DNA of 64,000 nt from Ramlibacter cellulosilyticus (GTDB lineage Bacteria; Pseudomonadota; Gammaproteobacteria; Burkholderiales; Burkholderiaceae_C): the NCBI RefSeq assembly GCF_014297465.1, contig NZ_JACORT010000004.1:310001-374000 (forward strand). The letters are read 5' to 3'. The notes below the pieces were generated by a model. The model was not told the DNA's origin and ran no database searches. It saw nothing but the letters and a program-made list of their open reading frames with translations. Of the stretch, positions 19,380-30,193 are shown in pieces. Both the position numbers and the translations under genes were made by a program. Positions within the stretch are counted from its first letter, which is position 1; every line of letters begins with the position of its first letter.

Positions 19380-20388
19380 GTCGTTCTCCGTTGGTCTTGA
19401 GTGCATCGAGCAGGCGCCGGGCCGCGGTGGAGGCCGCGAGCGTGCCCTGCTCGACTTCGTTGGTCATCTGCGGCAGCAGCGCCCGCACCGCGGGGTCCTG
19501 CCGGAAGGCCTGCTTCAGGCCGCTTTCGATGCGCTCCCACATCCAGGCGAGCGCCTGGTGCCTGCGCCGCGACGCCAGGCGCCCGTCCGCTTCCTGCAGC
19601 GAGCGGAAGCGCGTGACGGCCTGCCAGAAGGCGTCCACCCCCTCGCCCTTCAGGGCGCTGAGCTGCAGCACCTGCGGATGCCAGTGGCTCGCGTCGTGGT
19701 GCGCGTGCTCGGGGTTGCCGTGCTGGCCCAGGATGCGCAGCGCGCTGGTGATCTGCGCCTGCGCGCGCGTGGCGGCGTCGCGGTCGATGTCCGCCTTGTT
19801 GATCACCACCAGGTCGGCGAGCTCCATCACGCCCTTCTTGATCGCCTGCAGGTCGTCGCCGGCGTTGGGCAGCTGCAGCAGGACGAACATGTCCGTCATG
19901 CCCGCGACCGCCGTCTCGCTCTGGCCGACGCCCACGGTTTCGACGATCACGACGTCGTGGCCGGCGGCCTCGCACACCAGCATCGCCTCGCGCGTCTTCG
20001 CCGCCACGCCGCCGAGGGTGCCGCTGGAGGGGCTCGGGCGGATGTAGGCCTGCGGGTGCACCGACAGGTGCTCCATGCGCGTCTTGTCGCCGAGGATGGA
20101 GCCGCCGGAGACCGTCGACGACGGGTCGATCGCGAGCACCGCCACCCGGTGACCCTGCGCGATGAGGTGCAGCCCCAGCGCCTCGATGAACGTGCTCTTG
20201 CCCACGCCGGGCACGCCGCTGATGCCGAGGCGGAACGCGTGGCCGGTGTGCGGGAGCAGCTCGGTCAGCAAGGCATCCCCCTGCGCGCGGTGGTCCGCGC
20301 GGGTGGATTCCAGGAGCGTGATGGCTTTCGCCATCGCGCGGCGCTGGGCTGCGCCCGGGCCCGAGAGGATGGCCGTGGAGAGGTTCAC
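19372..20388 (-). CDS. meaB: Methylmalonyl-CoA mutase-associated GTPase MeaB
   Basis: 338 residues of the MeaB/ArgK G3E P-loop GTPase family. Walker A is GVPGVGKST at residues 58-66; the [19 protein letters not shown] and [10 protein letters not shown] segments and the NKAD guanine-specificity motif are present. MeaB gates cofactor loading and protects adenosylcobalamin-dependent mutase from inactivation. It sits directly downstream of the mutase gene (67-nt gap containing a small hairpin) and overlaps pccB, as expected for this pathway. Confidence 0.95.
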
Positions 20389-20409
20389 GCCGGAGCGCCC
20401 TCACCCCAG

Positions 20410-20430
20410 CCCTCTCCCGGAGGGAGAGGG
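20410..20430. repeat. Perfect 9+3+9 palindrome, CCCTCTCCC-GGA-GGGAGAGGG
   Basis: It lies in the 67-nt mutase-meaB gap and is preceded by CACCCCAG. A second copy at 58295-58315 has the same architecture with a paired T:A to C:G change. It belongs to a dispersed hairpin repeat family and probably modulates mRNA within the operon. Confidence 0.85.
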
Positions 20431-20455
20431 AGCAACAGCCGGGTCGCAGCCGCCA

Positions 20456-22612
20456 TCACGATTGCGCGACGGCCTTCTTGATCTGCTCCAGCACGTCCTT
20501 CGCGCTGGCGGGGATGGGCGTGCCGGGGCCGTAGATGCCCTTCACGCCGGCGTTGTACAGGTACTCGTAGTCCTGCTGCGGGATCACGCCGCCCACGAAC
20601 ACGATGATGTCGTCGGCGCCCTGCTTCTCCAGCTCCGCGATGATGGCCGGCACCAGCGTCTTGTGGCCGGCGGCCAGCGTGCTGATGCCCACCGCGTGCA
20701 CGTCGTTCTCGATCGCCTGGCGCGCGCACTCCTCGGGTGTCTGGAACAGCGGGCCCATGTCGACGTCGAAGCCGAGGTCGGCATAGGCCGTGGCCACCAC
20801 CTTGGCGCCGCGGTCGTGCCCGTCCTGGCCCAGCTTGGCGATCATCACGCGCGGGCGGCGGCCCTCGGCCTCCGCGAACGCGGCGATTTCCTTCTTCAGG
20901 CTCTCCCAGCCCTCGGCCGAGTCATAGGCAGCTGCATACACGCCGGTCACCTTTTGCGTATCGGCGCGGTGGCGCCCGTAGATCTTCTCCAGGGCCTCGC
21001 TCACCTCGCCCACCGTCGCGCGCAGGCGGATCGCCTGGATGCTCAGGTCCAGCAGGTTGCCCTTGCCTGTGCGCGCGGCCGCCGTGAGGGCCTCCAGCGC
21101 AGCGTGCACCTTCGCGCCGTCGCGCGAGGCCTTGATCTTCGCCAGGCGCGTGATCTGCTGTTCGCGCACCCTGACGTTGTCCACCTCCAGGATCTCGATC
21201 GCCTCTTCCTGGGCGAGCTTGTACTTGTTGACGCCGACGATGACGTCCTTGCCCGAGTCGATGCGCGCCTGCTTCTCCGCCGCCGCCGCCTCGATCTTCA
21301 GCTTGGCCCAGCCCGAGTCCACCGCGCGGGTCATGCCGCCCATGGCCTCGACCTCCTCGATGATCTTCCAGGCCGCGTCGGCCATGTCCTGGGTCAGCTT
21401 CTCCATCATGTAGCTGCCGGCCCAGGGATCGATCACGTTGGGGATGTGGGTCTCTTCCTGCAGGATCAGCTGGGTGTTGCGGGCGATGCGCGCGCTGAAC
21501 TCGGTGGGCAGCGCGATCGCCTCGTCGAAGCTGTTCGTGTGCAGCGACTGCGTGCCGCCGAACACCGCGGCCATCGCCTCGATGGTCGTGCGCACGATGT
21601 TGTTGTACGGGTCCTGCTCGGTCAGCGACCAGCCCGAGGTCTGGCAGTGCGTGCGCAGCATCAGGCTCTTGGGGTTCTTCGCGCCGAAGCCGCTCATGAT
21701 GCGGTGCCACAGCACGCGGGCCGCGCGCATCTTGGCGATCTCCAGGTAGAAGTTCATCCCGATCGCCCAGAAGAAGGACAGGCGGCCGGCGAACTCGTCG
21801 ACGTCCAGGCCCTTGCCGAGCGCGGTCTTCACGTACTCCTTGCCGTCCGCCAGCGTGAAGGCCAGCTCCAGCGCCTGGTTCGCCCCCGCTTCCTGCATGT
21901 GGTAGCCGGAGATCGAGATCGAGTTGAACTTCGGCATGTTCCGCGCCGTGTACTCGATGATGTCGCCCACGATCCGCATCGAGGGCTCCGGCGGGTAGAT
22001 GTAGGTGTTGCGGACCATGAACTCCTTGAGGATGTCGTTCTGGATGGTCCCGGACAGCTGGTCCTGCTGCACGCCCTGTTCCTCCGCCGCGACCACGTAG
22101 CCCGCCAGCACCGGCAGCACGGCGCCGTTCATGGTCATGGAGACGGAGACCTTGTCCAGCGGGATGCCGTCGAACAGGATCTTCATGTCCTCCACGGAAT
22201 CGACGGCGACGCCCGCCTTGCCCACGTCGCCCACGACGCGCGGATGGTCGCTGTCGTAGCCGCGGTGCGTGGCGAGGTCGAAGGCGACGCTCACGCCCTG
22301 GCCGCCGGCCGCCAGGCCCTTGCGGTAGAAGGCGTTGGACTCCTCCGCGGTGGAGAAGCCCGCGTACTGGCGGATGGTCCAGGGGCGCGCCGCGTACATC
22401 GTGGCCTGCGGGCCGCGCAGGAAGGGCGCGAAGCCGGGAATGGTGTTCGTGTACGGCAGGCCTTCCAGGTCGGCGGCCGTGTACAGCGGCTTCACCGCGA
22501 TGCCGTCGGGGGTGACCCAGTTCAGGGCGTCGACGTTGCCGCCGGGAGCGGACCTGGCGGCGGCTTTCTTCCACTCCTCGAGGGAGACGGGCTTGGGGGG
22601 CGTCGGGGTCAT
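20456..22612 (-). CDS. scpA: Methylmalonyl-CoA mutase, single-chain large type
   Basis: 718 residues carrying both the TIM-barrel substrate domain ([35 protein letters not shown]) and the C-terminal cobalamin-binding domain. The latter has the base-off motif DGHDRG with the axial His at residue 599, then [12 protein letters not shown] and [11 protein letters not shown]. It converts (R)-methylmalonyl-CoA to succinyl-CoA with adenosylcobalamin. The Tyr/Arg-rich N-terminal segment [11 protein letters not shown] matches methylmalonyl-CoA mutase rather than isobutyryl-CoA mutase, which is usually split. It is the first gene of the operon and divergent from a GntR regulator. Confidence 0.96.
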   Translation of the reverse strand: MTPTPPKPVSLEEWKKAAARSAPGGNVDALNWVTPDGIAVKPLYTAADLEGLPYTNTIPGFAPFLRGPQATMYAARPWTIRQYAGFSTAEESNAFYRKGLAAGGQGVSVAFDLATHRGYDSDHPRVVGDVGKAGVAVDSVEDMKILFDGIPLDKVSVSMTMNGAVLPVLAGYVVAAEEQGVQQDQLSGTIQNDILKEFMVRNTYIYPPEPSMRIVGDIIEYTARNMPKFNSISISGYHMQEAGANQALELAFTLADGKEYVKTALGKGLDVDEFAGRLSFFWAIGMNFYLEIAKMRAARVLWHRIMSGFGAKNPKSLMLRTHCQTSGWSLTEQDPYNNIVRTTIEAMAAVFGGTQSLHTNSFDEAIALPTEFSARIARNTQLILQEETHIPNVIDPWAGSYMMEKLTQDMADAAWKIIEEVEAMGGMTRAVDSGWAKLKIEAAAAEKQARIDSGKDVIVGVNKYKLAQEEAIEILEVDNVRVREQQITRLAKIKASRDGAKVHAALEALTAAARTGKGNLLDLSIQAIRLRATVGEVSEALEKIYGRHRADTQKVTGVYAAAYDSAEGWESLKKEIAAFAEAEGRRPRVMIAKLGQDGHDRGAKVVATAYADLGFDVDMGPLFQTPEECARQAIENDVHAVGISTLAAGHKTLVPAIIAELEKQGADDIIVFVGGVIPQQDYEYLYNAGVKGIYGPGTPIPASAKDVLEQIKKAVAQS

Positions 22613-22678
22613 GGTGTGCCTAGTCTACCGCATTCATAATTATTGATAAAGAATTCCGCCCACCCTAGAATGGGGGGC
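22613..22678. promoter_or_regulatory. Divergent AT-rich promoter region, mutase / GntR regulator
   Basis: This 66-bp gap is far more AT-rich than its surroundings. It includes the perfect palindrome ATAATTAT at 22636-22643, flanked by TTC and GAT/GAATTC elements. It must hold the promoters of both the mutase operon and the regulator, and the palindrome is a candidate operator for the GntR protein. No exact -35/-10 call is made. Confidence 0.5.
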
Positions 22679-23314
22679 ATGTCCGCCATCTCGCTAGCCC
22701 CCCGCGCCCTCTACGAGGAAGTCGCCGAGCTGATCCGCCAGCGCATCTTCCGCCGCGAGCTGGAGCCCGGCAGCTGGATCGACGAAGTGAAGCTCGCGCA
22801 GGAATACGGGATCAGCCGCACCCCGCTGCGCGAAGCCCTCAAGGTGCTGGCCGCCGAAGGCCTGGTGACCATGAAGGTCCGGCGCGGTGCCTACGTGACC
22901 GAGGTGTCCGAGCGCGATCTGGCGGAGGTGTACCACCTCCTCGCCCTGCTGGAAAGCGACGCCGCCGCCGTGGTGGCGGAGCGGGCTTCGGACGCGGAGG
23001 TGAAGGAACTGCAGGCGCTGCACGCGGAGCTGGCGGGCGCCGTGGCGGACCGCGACCGCTTCTTCGCGGTCAACGAGCGCTTCCACATGCGTCTGCTGGA
23101 GATCGCCGGCAACCGCTGGCGCAACCAGATGGTCGCGGACCTGCGCAAGGTGATGAAGCTCAATCGCCAGCATTCCTTGCTGAAGTCGGGCCGCGTCGAG
23201 GAGTCGCTCGCGGAACACGCGGCGGTGATGCAGGCGCTGGCCGCGCGGGACGCCGAGGGCACGCGGGCGCGCATGCAGGAGCACTTCCGCAACGGGCTGG
23301 AAGCGGCGGCGTAG
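22679..23314 (+). CDS. GntR-family regulator, FCD (FadR) subfamily
   Basis: 211 residues from the ATG at 22679. ATG at 22670 and TTG at 22643 are in-frame alternatives; the later start keeps the canonical N-terminus and does not run through the AT-rich operator region. Residues about 5-75 form the winged helix (LREALKVLAAEGLVTMKVRRGAYV). Residues about 85-205 are the all-helical FCD ligand domain, with ERFHMRLLEIAGN and the later His (EHAAVMQAL) of the usual metal/ligand pocket. It is divergent from the methylmalonyl-CoA operon, so it probably represses that operon and itself, with an acyl-CoA or organic acid as effector (inference). Confidence 0.9.
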   Translation: MSAISLAPRALYEEVAELIRQRIFRRELEPGSWIDEVKLAQEYGISRTPLREALKVLAAEGLVTMKVRRGAYVTEVSERDLAEVYHLLALLESDAAAVVAERASDAEVKELQALHAELAGAVADRDRFFAVNERFHMRLLEIAGNRWRNQMVADLRKVMKLNRQHSLLKSGRVEESLAEHAAVMQALAARDAEGTRARMQEHFRNGLEAAA

Positions 23315-23968
23315 CTAGGGCGTGGCCGTGGCCGTCACCGCGTCGCCCCGGCGGTGGCGGACCAGCACCGGCACGAGCAGGACGGAGAAGAACAAGGGCC
23401 AGTCCTGCGGCACCTGCAGCAGGAAGGCGGCGGAACCGCCGACGAGGGCCCACGCCGACGGCACCACCACCAGCCACCACGGCAGGCGCGCCGTCGCGAG
23501 CAGCAGCACGCCGAACGTGAACAGCGTGAGCGGGCACGGCGTGATGCCGAACATGGGAAGCTGCGCTGCCGGCATGCCGGCGGCGAGCCCGATCAGCGGA
23601 TACACGACGCCGGAATAGGCGAAGAGCGCCCACGCGAGCACGCGCCTGGGCCCGCCCGCCGCCCCGAACTCCAGCCGCCCCTGCCAGCCTGCGAGCAGGA
23701 ACAAGGCCGATTGCAGGAGGAACAGTGCCCCGAACGCGTAGGCAGCAGGGTTGATGTGCGTGAACTGCAGCAGGTGGTAGGCGACGCCGGTCCAGGCCCA
23801 GCCCACCGCCAGCGTGGTCGCGACGAAGCGGCCGCTTCCCGGCCCGCGGCGCACCAGCGCGAAGCAGGCCGCCAGCCCCGCCAGGTAGGCGAGCACCTGG
23901 GCCGGCCAGGCCGCCGCGTTGTAGGCGGACAGCACATCGAGGAACTGCTGGTGCGTGAAGGGCAGCAT
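23315..23968 (-). CDS. DUF6064-type polytopic membrane protein
   Basis: 217 residues from the ATG at 23968, which has GGAG 6 nt upstream; an ATG at 23992 lacks a comparable site. The N-terminus LPFTHQQFLDVLSAYNAAAWPAQVLAY matches the DUF6064 family in pattern. About seven hydrophobic segments cover most of the protein. The function of this family is unknown to me. It converges with the GntR gene (stops nearly abutting) and has no clear functional link to its neighbours. Confidence 0.78.
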   Translation of the reverse strand: MLPFTHQQFLDVLSAYNAAAWPAQVLAYLAGLAACFALVRRGPGSGRFVATTLAVGWAWTGVAYHLLQFTHINPAAYAFGALFLLQSALFLLAGWQGRLEFGAAGGPRRVLAWALFAYSGVVYPLIGLAAGMPAAQLPMFGITPCPLTLFTFGVLLLATARLPWWLVVVPSAWALVGGSAAFLLQVPQDWPLFFSVLLVPVLVRHRRGDAVTATATP

Positions 23969-24062
23969 GGCGTGCTCCGGAGACGCGGTCATCCCACGTT
24001 AGCCGGCAGCGCCGCGTGGGAATTGAGCAGGGTCAAGGGAGCGGACGCGCGCCCACCGCCTC

Positions 24063-24569
24063 TCACTGCCGCTGGAACGCGCTCGCCTGTTCCACGTGCA
24101 GGGCGACGATGCAGCCCCGGTGCAGTTCGATGCCGACGTTGACCCACTGCACGTGCTCGGCGGACGCGTCGAGCGTGACGGAGCCCGTGGCGCCGGCCTG
24201 GGCACGCCAGCCGCGTCCGGGCGCCACGAACGGCAGGCAGGCCTGCTCCGCGAACTCCAGGCTCTGGGCCACCAGCCAGCGGTAGGGGCCGCTCCCGGGC
24301 GCCATGGCGTCCAGCGTCGCAGGCGCGAGCACGAAGCGGTGCCCCGCGATGCGCACCACCCGCGTGCGCGGCCCCGCCTTCAAGGCTTCGCGCAGCAGCG
24401 GCCGCACGTCGTCGCCGCTGGACGCCGTGCCGAGCGCGATGCCCGAAAGGCGCACCAGCTCCCCGCTCACGCGCTCGGCGTCCGTGCGCGAGGGAGCGGA
24501 GGCGCATCCCGCCGCGAGGGCGGCGACGAGCAGGGTCCAGGCCGGAAGCAGCGAACGCATGGCATTCAT
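24063..24569 (-). CDS. Small predicted lipoprotein
   Basis: 168 residues with a lipoprotein signal: the hydrophobic stretch LLPAWTLLVAALAAGC ends in a lipobox whose Cys is lipidated, so it is probably anchored in the outer membrane. The rest is a soluble domain of about 145 residues that I do not recognise. The ATG overlaps the stop of the histidine kinase (ATGA), so the two are translationally coupled. That suggests a joint role, for example as a periplasmic partner of the kinase. ATG at 24560 is an alternative start. Confidence 0.72.
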   Translation of the reverse strand: MNAMRSLLPAWTLLVAALAAGCASAPSRTDAERVSGELVRLSGIALGTASSGDDVRPLLREALKAGPRTRVVRIAGHRFVLAPATLDAMAPGSGPYRWLVAQSLEFAEQACLPFVAPGRGWRAQAGATGSVTLDASAEHVQWVNVGIELHRGCIVALHVEQASAFQRQ

Positions 24570-26629
24570 CCCGCCGCCGGACGCGCCACCGGACGCGCCT
24601 GCGCCAGCATGTCGCTCAGCGCCGTGCAGCGCGCCTGCAGCACGGCCAGGTCCTCCGTCGCGGCGGCCTCTTCCAGGTCGCGGCTGGCGCTGCTCGCGTC
24701 CTTGAACCCGTACATCGCGAGGCTGCCCGCGAGCTTGTGCGCCGTGGTGCGGATCGCGTCGCGGCGCCCGTCCGCCACGGCGGCGGCGAGTTCCTCGGCG
24801 ATCTGCCGGCGGGAGGACAGGAACTCCGGCATCAGCGCCATCAGGCCCGGTTCGACCAGGACCGGCGCGCCCTTGCCCGGATGGGCGAGCGCCGACGGGT
24901 CCTGTCCGCACAGGACCGCGAACACCTCCTCGCGCGAGGAAGGCTTGGCGAGGTAGAGGTCGAAGCCCTCTTCCAGGCAGCGCTTGCGGGTCGCCTCGTC
25001 GTCATGGGCCGAAAAGGCGGCGATGAGGCTGGGCGCCTCGCCGCGCTCCTTCTGCAGCGCACGGATCCGGTGCACGGCATCCATGCCGCCCAGCACGGGC
25101 ATTTCCAGGTCCATGAAGATCACGTCCGGGCGGGCTTCGCGGGCGAGCTCCAGCGCGATGCGGCCGTTGACCGCCGTGCGCACCGTCAGCGGCGGGCTGG
25201 GCAGCAGGCTCTTGAGGACCACGATGTTGTATTCGTCGTCGTCGACGACCAGCACCGACAGCGCCGGCAGCGCGTTCGCGGGCACGATCGCCTGCGGCGA
25301 GGCCCGCCCGTTGCGCGTGCGCACCGGCGGCGCCGCGTGCCAGAGCGGCAGGCGCAGCGCGAGCGTCGTGCCCGCCGCGTCCGACGTCATGCGCAGCGAT
25401 CCGCGCTGCACCCGCGCCATGAGCCGCGCCGAATAGGCGCCGAGGCCGTTGCCGTCCCGCTTGCCGTGGCTCGCGTACTTCTCGAAGAAGCGGTCACGCA
25501 CCTCGGCGGGCACTTCGCCCAGGTTGTGGATGTCCAGGGCGACGGCGTCGCCGTTCTCGTCGCTCACCCGGCGCAGGGTCACCCGCACCTCGGCGCCGTC
25601 GGGCGACGCCTCCAGCGCGTTCTTCAGCAGGTTGGCGATGGTGGAATAGCAAAGCAGCTCCTCGCCCTGCGCGTACACCGGCTGCAGGGGCAGGTCGTGG
25701 ACGATGCGCAGCTGCTTGGAGCGCGCATGCGCATCCAGCTCGCGCGTCACCGTCTGCACCAGCGCCGCGAGGTCCACGGCCTGCGCCCGCAGGCGGTAGG
25801 TGCCCTCCTCCATGCGGAACAGGTCCAGGGAGAGGTTCACCATGCTCAGGACGCGCAGCGCGGCACGCTCCACGGTGCCGAGGAGCTCGTCGTCCGCCGG
25901 GGCCAGCGTGCCGCGTTCGCGCAGCAGGCGGGGGACGGTGGCGATGCTGGCGAGCGGCGTCTTGAGGTCGTGGCGGGCGATGCGCTCCACCTCCTCGCGC
26001 AGGCGGAAGGCGTCGCGCAGCGCCTGGTTCTGGTCCTCCAGCTGGCGCACCAGGGCGTCGAGGCGCTCCCGCTGCTCCGCCTCCTTGGCGTGCTGGGTGT
26101 CCGCGATGTACGAGAAGATGTTGGTGAAGACCACCAGCAGGGCCAGCGTCACCGTCACCCGCGCCGTGAGCTCCGGCCCGAGCTGCATCCACGCGAGCGG
26201 GATCGTCACGAGGATCAGCGTCACGTTGGCGATGTTCGCCCGCCGCCGCGAGAGCATGAAGTGGAACAGCAGGATGCCGGGATAGACCCAGAGCACGCCA
26301 ATGAGGCCGTTGCGGTACATGGCCATGGCCAGTCCCAGCAGCGACGCGACGAAGATGGCCTCCGGCGGGACCACGGCGCGCCGCCCGCTCGCGATGGAAA
26401 ACGCGTTGAGCAGCAGGCACACGACGAAGGCGCTGGTGACGACGCCCAGCACGACGCGGTCCTGGAAGAAGTTGTTCACCGCGAACGGCCCCAGCAGCAG
26501 GGTGCCCGCGATCGAGAGGCCCATGAAGATCTTCTGGCGGTGGGCCTCGACGAACCCGTGGGGATAGAAGCCTGGCGGCGCCTCCCCCGGCGCCTTGCGC
26601 TGCCTCGTGGAAGGCGGTTGCTCGGGCAC
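24566..26629 (-). CDS. Hybrid histidine kinase with receiver and Hpt domains
   Basis: 687 residues starting at GTG with an ideal AGGAGG 9 nt upstream. Residues 30-175 hold about six membrane segments and no large periplasmic loop. A coiled-coil linker at 178-212 precedes the kinase, whose H-box ARHDLKTPLA gives phospho-His 220. The N-box LLKNALEASPDG and the GLG motif follow. A receiver at about 457-575 has phospho-Asp 507 (FMDLEMP) and Lys in AKPSS. A C-terminal Hpt domain carries TTAHKLAGSLAMYG (His 631). The Hpt would pass phosphate to a response regulator encoded elsewhere, since none lies nearby. The compact membrane sensor resembles MASE-type intramembrane sensors. The ligand is unknown. 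Confidence 0.93.
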   Translation of the reverse strand: MPEQPPSTRQRKAPGEAPPGFYPHGFVEAHRQKIFMGLSIAGTLLLGPFAVNNFFQDRVVLGVVTSAFVVCLLLNAFSIASGRRAVVPPEAIFVASLLGLAMAMYRNGLIGVLWVYPGILLFHFMLSRRRANIANVTLILVTIPLAWMQLGPELTARVTVTLALLVVFTNIFSYIADTQHAKEAEQRERLDALVRQLEDQNQALRDAFRLREEVERIARHDLKTPLASIATVPRLLRERGTLAPADDELLGTVERAALRVLSMVNLSLDLFRMEEGTYRLRAQAVDLAALVQTVTRELDAHARSKQLRIVHDLPLQPVYAQGEELLCYSTIANLLKNALEASPDGAEVRVTLRRVSDENGDAVALDIHNLGEVPAEVRDRFFEKYASHGKRDGNGLGAYSARLMARVQRGSLRMTSDAAGTTLALRLPLWHAAPPVRTRNGRASPQAIVPANALPALSVLVVDDDEYNIVVLKSLLPSPPLTVRTAVNGRIALELAREARPDVIFMDLEMPVLGGMDAVHRIRALQKERGEAPSLIAAFSAHDDEATRKRCLEEGFDLYLAKPSSREEVFAVLCGQDPSALAHPGKGAPVLVEPGLMALMPEFLSSRRQIAEELAAAVADGRRDAIRTTAHKLAGSLAMYGFKDASSASRDLEEAAATEDLAVLQARCTALSDMLAQARPVARPAAG

Positions 26630-26638
26630 TAATACTTT

Positions 26639-26644
26639 CCTCCT
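26639..26644 (-). promoter_or_regulatory. Ribosome binding site deciding the GTG start of the kinase
   Basis: A full AGGAGG on the minus strand, 9 nt before GTG at 26629. It supports the non-ATG start of the hybrid kinase. Confidence 0.6.
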
Positions 26645-26707
26645 GCTCGGCCTCCATGATAAGGGTGCCGGCGGCGGCGTCCAGTCGCCCGAAGGTCGTA
26701 CGCCCCC

Positions 26708-27124
26708 TCAGTCGGCGTGCCGGGCGATCGCTTCCCGCAGGTCCGCGGGCACGTCGATCGCGGCGTGGGTCTCCAGCGAGGTGGTCACGACCACCTGCCG
26801 CATCGCCATGCGCAGTTCCCCGCTGCCCGCCGCGCGGCACTGCAAGGCCAGCGTCAGCGACTTGCCGCCCAGGCGCTCCACCTGCAGCGAGAGCACCACG
26901 TCGTCGCCGAAGCGGCTCACCGCCCGGAAGTCGGCCTCCAGGCGCACGGTGGGCAGCCCGATGCGGCGGCGGCTCACGAGGTCGGCGAAGCCGATCCCCA
27001 GGGGCCCGTCCACCCAGTCTTCCATCAGCCCGTTGAACATGACGAAGTACTGCGGGTAGAAGACGATGCCCGCCGGGTCGCAATCCGAGAAGCGGATCCT
27101 GCGCGGGACCTCGAAAGCATTCAC
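26708..27124 (-). CDS. 4-hydroxybenzoyl-CoA thioesterase-like hotdog protein
   Basis: 138 residues with the 4HBT signature [17 protein letters not shown]; the catalytic Asp is probably residue 16. It starts at GTG, overlapping the upstream SDR stop by four bases (GTGA). It would hydrolyse an aryl- or acyl-CoA, which can recover CoA when an aromatic CoA intermediate accumulates. It is the last gene of the 21-gene catabolic operon. The exact substrate is not evident. Confidence 0.85.
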   Translation of the reverse strand: MNAFEVPRRIRFSDCDPAGIVFYPQYFVMFNGLMEDWVDGPLGIGFADLVSRRRIGLPTVRLEADFRAVSRFGDDVVLSLQVERLGGKSLTLALQCRAAGSGELRMAMRQVVVTTSLETHAAIDVPADLREAIARHAD

Positions 27125-27891
27125 ATGACCTCCCCGCCGGACACGGAGATCGCCTGCCCGGTGATCGAGGCCGCCCCGTCGCCGCACAGCCACCGCACCG
27201 CGTCGGCCACTTCCTGCGGCTGCACGATGCGCTGCTGCGGGTTGCCGGCGGCGAACTCCGCGCGTGCCTGCTCCTCGCTGCGTCCCGTCTTGGCGACCAC
27301 GTTGGCGATGCTCTCGCGCAGGATGTCGGTTTCGGTGTAGCCGGGGCAGACCGCATTGACGGTGATGTTCTTCCGCGCCAGCTCCAGCGCCAGCGAGCGC
27401 GTGAGCCCCAGCACGCCGTGCTTGGCGGCGACATAGGCGCTGACGTAGGCATAGCCTTTCTGGGCGGCGGTGCTGGCGATGTTGACGACCCGGCCGCCGC
27501 CCGCGGCCAGCAGGTCCGGCAGCGCCGCCTGCGTGCACAGGAAGGTGCCGGTGAGGTTCACGTCCAGCATCTGGCGCCACAGCTGCAGCGAAGTCTTGGC
27601 GAACGGCGCGCTCTCCGCCTGCCCCGCGTTGTTGACGAGGATGGTGACCGGCCCGCGCGCGGCGCGCGCCTCGGCGAAGGCGGCGCGCACCTGCGCCTCG
27701 TCGGCCACGTCGGCCACGACGAAGCCGTGCTCCCCGGGCAGTTCGCCTGCCAGTGCCTGCAGCGTCTCGCGCTTGCGCCCGAGCAGCGTCACGCGGGCGC
27801 CCTCCTGCGCCAGGGTACGGGCGATGGCCGCGCCGATGCCGCGCGCGGCGCCGGTCACGAGGGCGTGGCGGCCGGTGAGGGATGGGGTCAT
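27121..27891 (-). CDS. Short-chain dehydrogenase/reductase (FabG / 3-hydroxyacyl-CoA dehydrogenase type)
   Basis: 256 residues with a classical SDR core: TGAARGIG for cofactor binding, NNAG, a catalytic Ser region, and YVAAK with the active-site Tyr and Lys. It would oxidise or reduce a hydroxyl/keto group on a pathway intermediate. Sequence flavour is close to 3-hydroxybutyrate/3-hydroxyacyl-CoA dehydrogenases. It is coupled to the thioesterase downstream and follows the CoA ligase by 9 nt, which suggests CoA-bound substrates. Confidence 0.85.
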   Translation of the reverse strand: MTPSLTGRHALVTGAARGIGAAIARTLAQEGARVTLLGRKRETLQALAGELPGEHGFVVADVADEAQVRAAFAEARAARGPVTILVNNAGQAESAPFAKTSLQLWRQMLDVNLTGTFLCTQAALPDLLAAGGGRVVNIASTAAQKGYAYVSAYVAAKHGVLGLTRSLALELARKNITVNAVCPGYTETDILRESIANVVAKTGRSEEQARAEFAAGNPQQRIVQPQEVADAVRWLCGDGAASITGQAISVSGGEVM

Positions 27892-27900
27892 GGGGGTCTC

Positions 27901-29464
27901 CTACGCCGCGCTGCGGTCCCAGCACCCGGGCGGGACGCCGCGCTCGCGCAGCTTGTATTTCTGCACCTTGCCGTTTTCCGTGCGGGGGAGCTCCGGCAGG
28001 ACATCGATGTAGCGCGGGATGGCGAACTTCGGCAGGCGCGCCGTGCAGAAGGCGGCCAGCTCCGCGGGCGCGGCGCTCGCGCCTTCGCGCAGCACCACCG
28101 CGGCCATCACCTCGTCCTCCGCCAGCTCGGAGCGAACGGGATACACGGCGACCGACGCGACCGCGGCATGTGCCATCAACACCTGCTCCACCTCCCACGA
28201 GGAGATGTTCTCGCCCCGGCGGCGGATCGCGTCCTTGATGCGGTCCACGAAGCGGAACGCGCCGTCGGCTTCGCGCACCACGCGGTCGCCCGTGTGGAAC
28301 CAGAGGTTGCGCCAGGCCTCGACCGTCTTCTCCGGCTTGCCGAAATAGCCGGTGGCGAAGGCGAAGGGTTCGCCGGCGCGCAGCACCAGTTCACCCGCCT
28401 CGCCAGCCGGCAGCTCGTTGTCCGCATCGTCCACCACCCGCGCCTCGAAGCCGGCGCGCAGCCAGCCCATCACGCCGCGGCGCGGCGAATCGGGCGCGGT
28501 GGCGATCACGAAGTTCGTTTCCGTGGAACCGTAGCCTTCCAGCAGCAGCACGCCGGTGCGCTCGCGGAACGCGGTGCCTGCCGCCTCCGGCACGCCGGGA
28601 CCGAGGCCGATGCGAACGCGGTGGTCGCGCTCCGCGGCGCCGGCCGGCTGCGCCAGCAGGATGGGCACCATCGCGCCCAGCAGGTAGACCACCGTCGCGC
28701 CCGTGCGCGCCATCGCCGGCCAGAAGCCGGAAGCCGAGAAGCGCTCGAGGAAATGCACGCGGCAACCGGCGACGGCCGCCTGCGCGAAGGTATTGAGCGC
28801 GTTGATGTGGAACAGCGGGAGCGTCGTGCACAGCACGTCGTCCTCACCGACCCCGAGCACGTCCGCGCTGTTCGCGCCCCACCAGTAGTACTGCGCATGC
28901 GGGCACAGCACGCCTTTCGAGGGACCCGTGGTGCCCGAGGTGTAGAGGATGGCGAAGGTGTCGGCGGGCTGCACGGCCGCCGCTTCGACGGGATCGCCGG
29001 GCGCGGGCCACGACGTCACGCGCACGGCACCGATGTCGGCGGGTGCCTTCGACGCCCCCACGACCCACACCTGCTGCAAGCCCGTGGCGGCGAGGTCCGC
29101 CGTCTCCAGCCGATCCAGGAAAGCCTCGTCGATCACCAGCAGGCGCGCGCCGCTGTCGGCCAGCAGGTACTGGATCTGCGGCCCCATGGAGGCGCTGTTG
29201 ACCGGCACGGAGGCCGCGCCGATCCAGCCGCAACCGAGCACCGTCTCCAGGCATTCGGCGCGGTTCGGGCACATGACCGCCACGCGATCGCCCTGCTCCA
29301 CGCCGGCAGCCCGCAAGGCACCGCCGCGCCGCGCCGCTGCCTGCGCCGCATCCGCGTGCCGCCACTCGGCGCCGGGCATGGACAGGAAGGGCCGCGCGCC
29401 GAACAGCCGCGCCTGGCGGCGCAGCAGGCCCGGGAGCGTGCGCTCGCCGGGCGGCAGCAGCCAT

Positions 29465-29475
<11 letters not shown>
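27901..29475 (-). CDS. AMP-dependent acyl/aryl-CoA ligase
   Basis: 524 residues of the ANL superfamily. P-loop YTSGTTGPSKG, the adenine-site motif GYGSTE, the hinge region GDRVVREADG and the C-terminal catalytic Lys region PRTENGKVQKYKL are present. It activates a carboxylic acid through an acyl-adenylate. It overlaps livF by 11 bases and is followed by an SDR and a thioesterase. Within the proposed indole-acetate route it is one of two candidates for activating a carboxylate intermediate. The substrate cannot be read from sequence. Confidence 0.9.

Positions 29476-30189
<714 letters not shown>

Positions 30190-30193
<4 letters not shown>

Noticed and set aside
19380..19406. Upstream ATG at 19406 as start of pccB
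   Set aside because: It would add nine residues before the conserved MHDILEQL start and lie deep inside meaB. The ATG at 19379 gives the usual family length.
20456..22612. Isobutyryl-CoA mutase or a mutase-MeaB fusion (IcmF)
   Set aside because: A single 718-residue chain with the methylmalonyl-CoA mutase N-terminal motif, and a separate meaB gene follows.
22643..22678. TTG start at 22643 for the GntR regulator
   Set aside because: It would translate through the AT-rich divergent promoter region and add residues not typical of the family.
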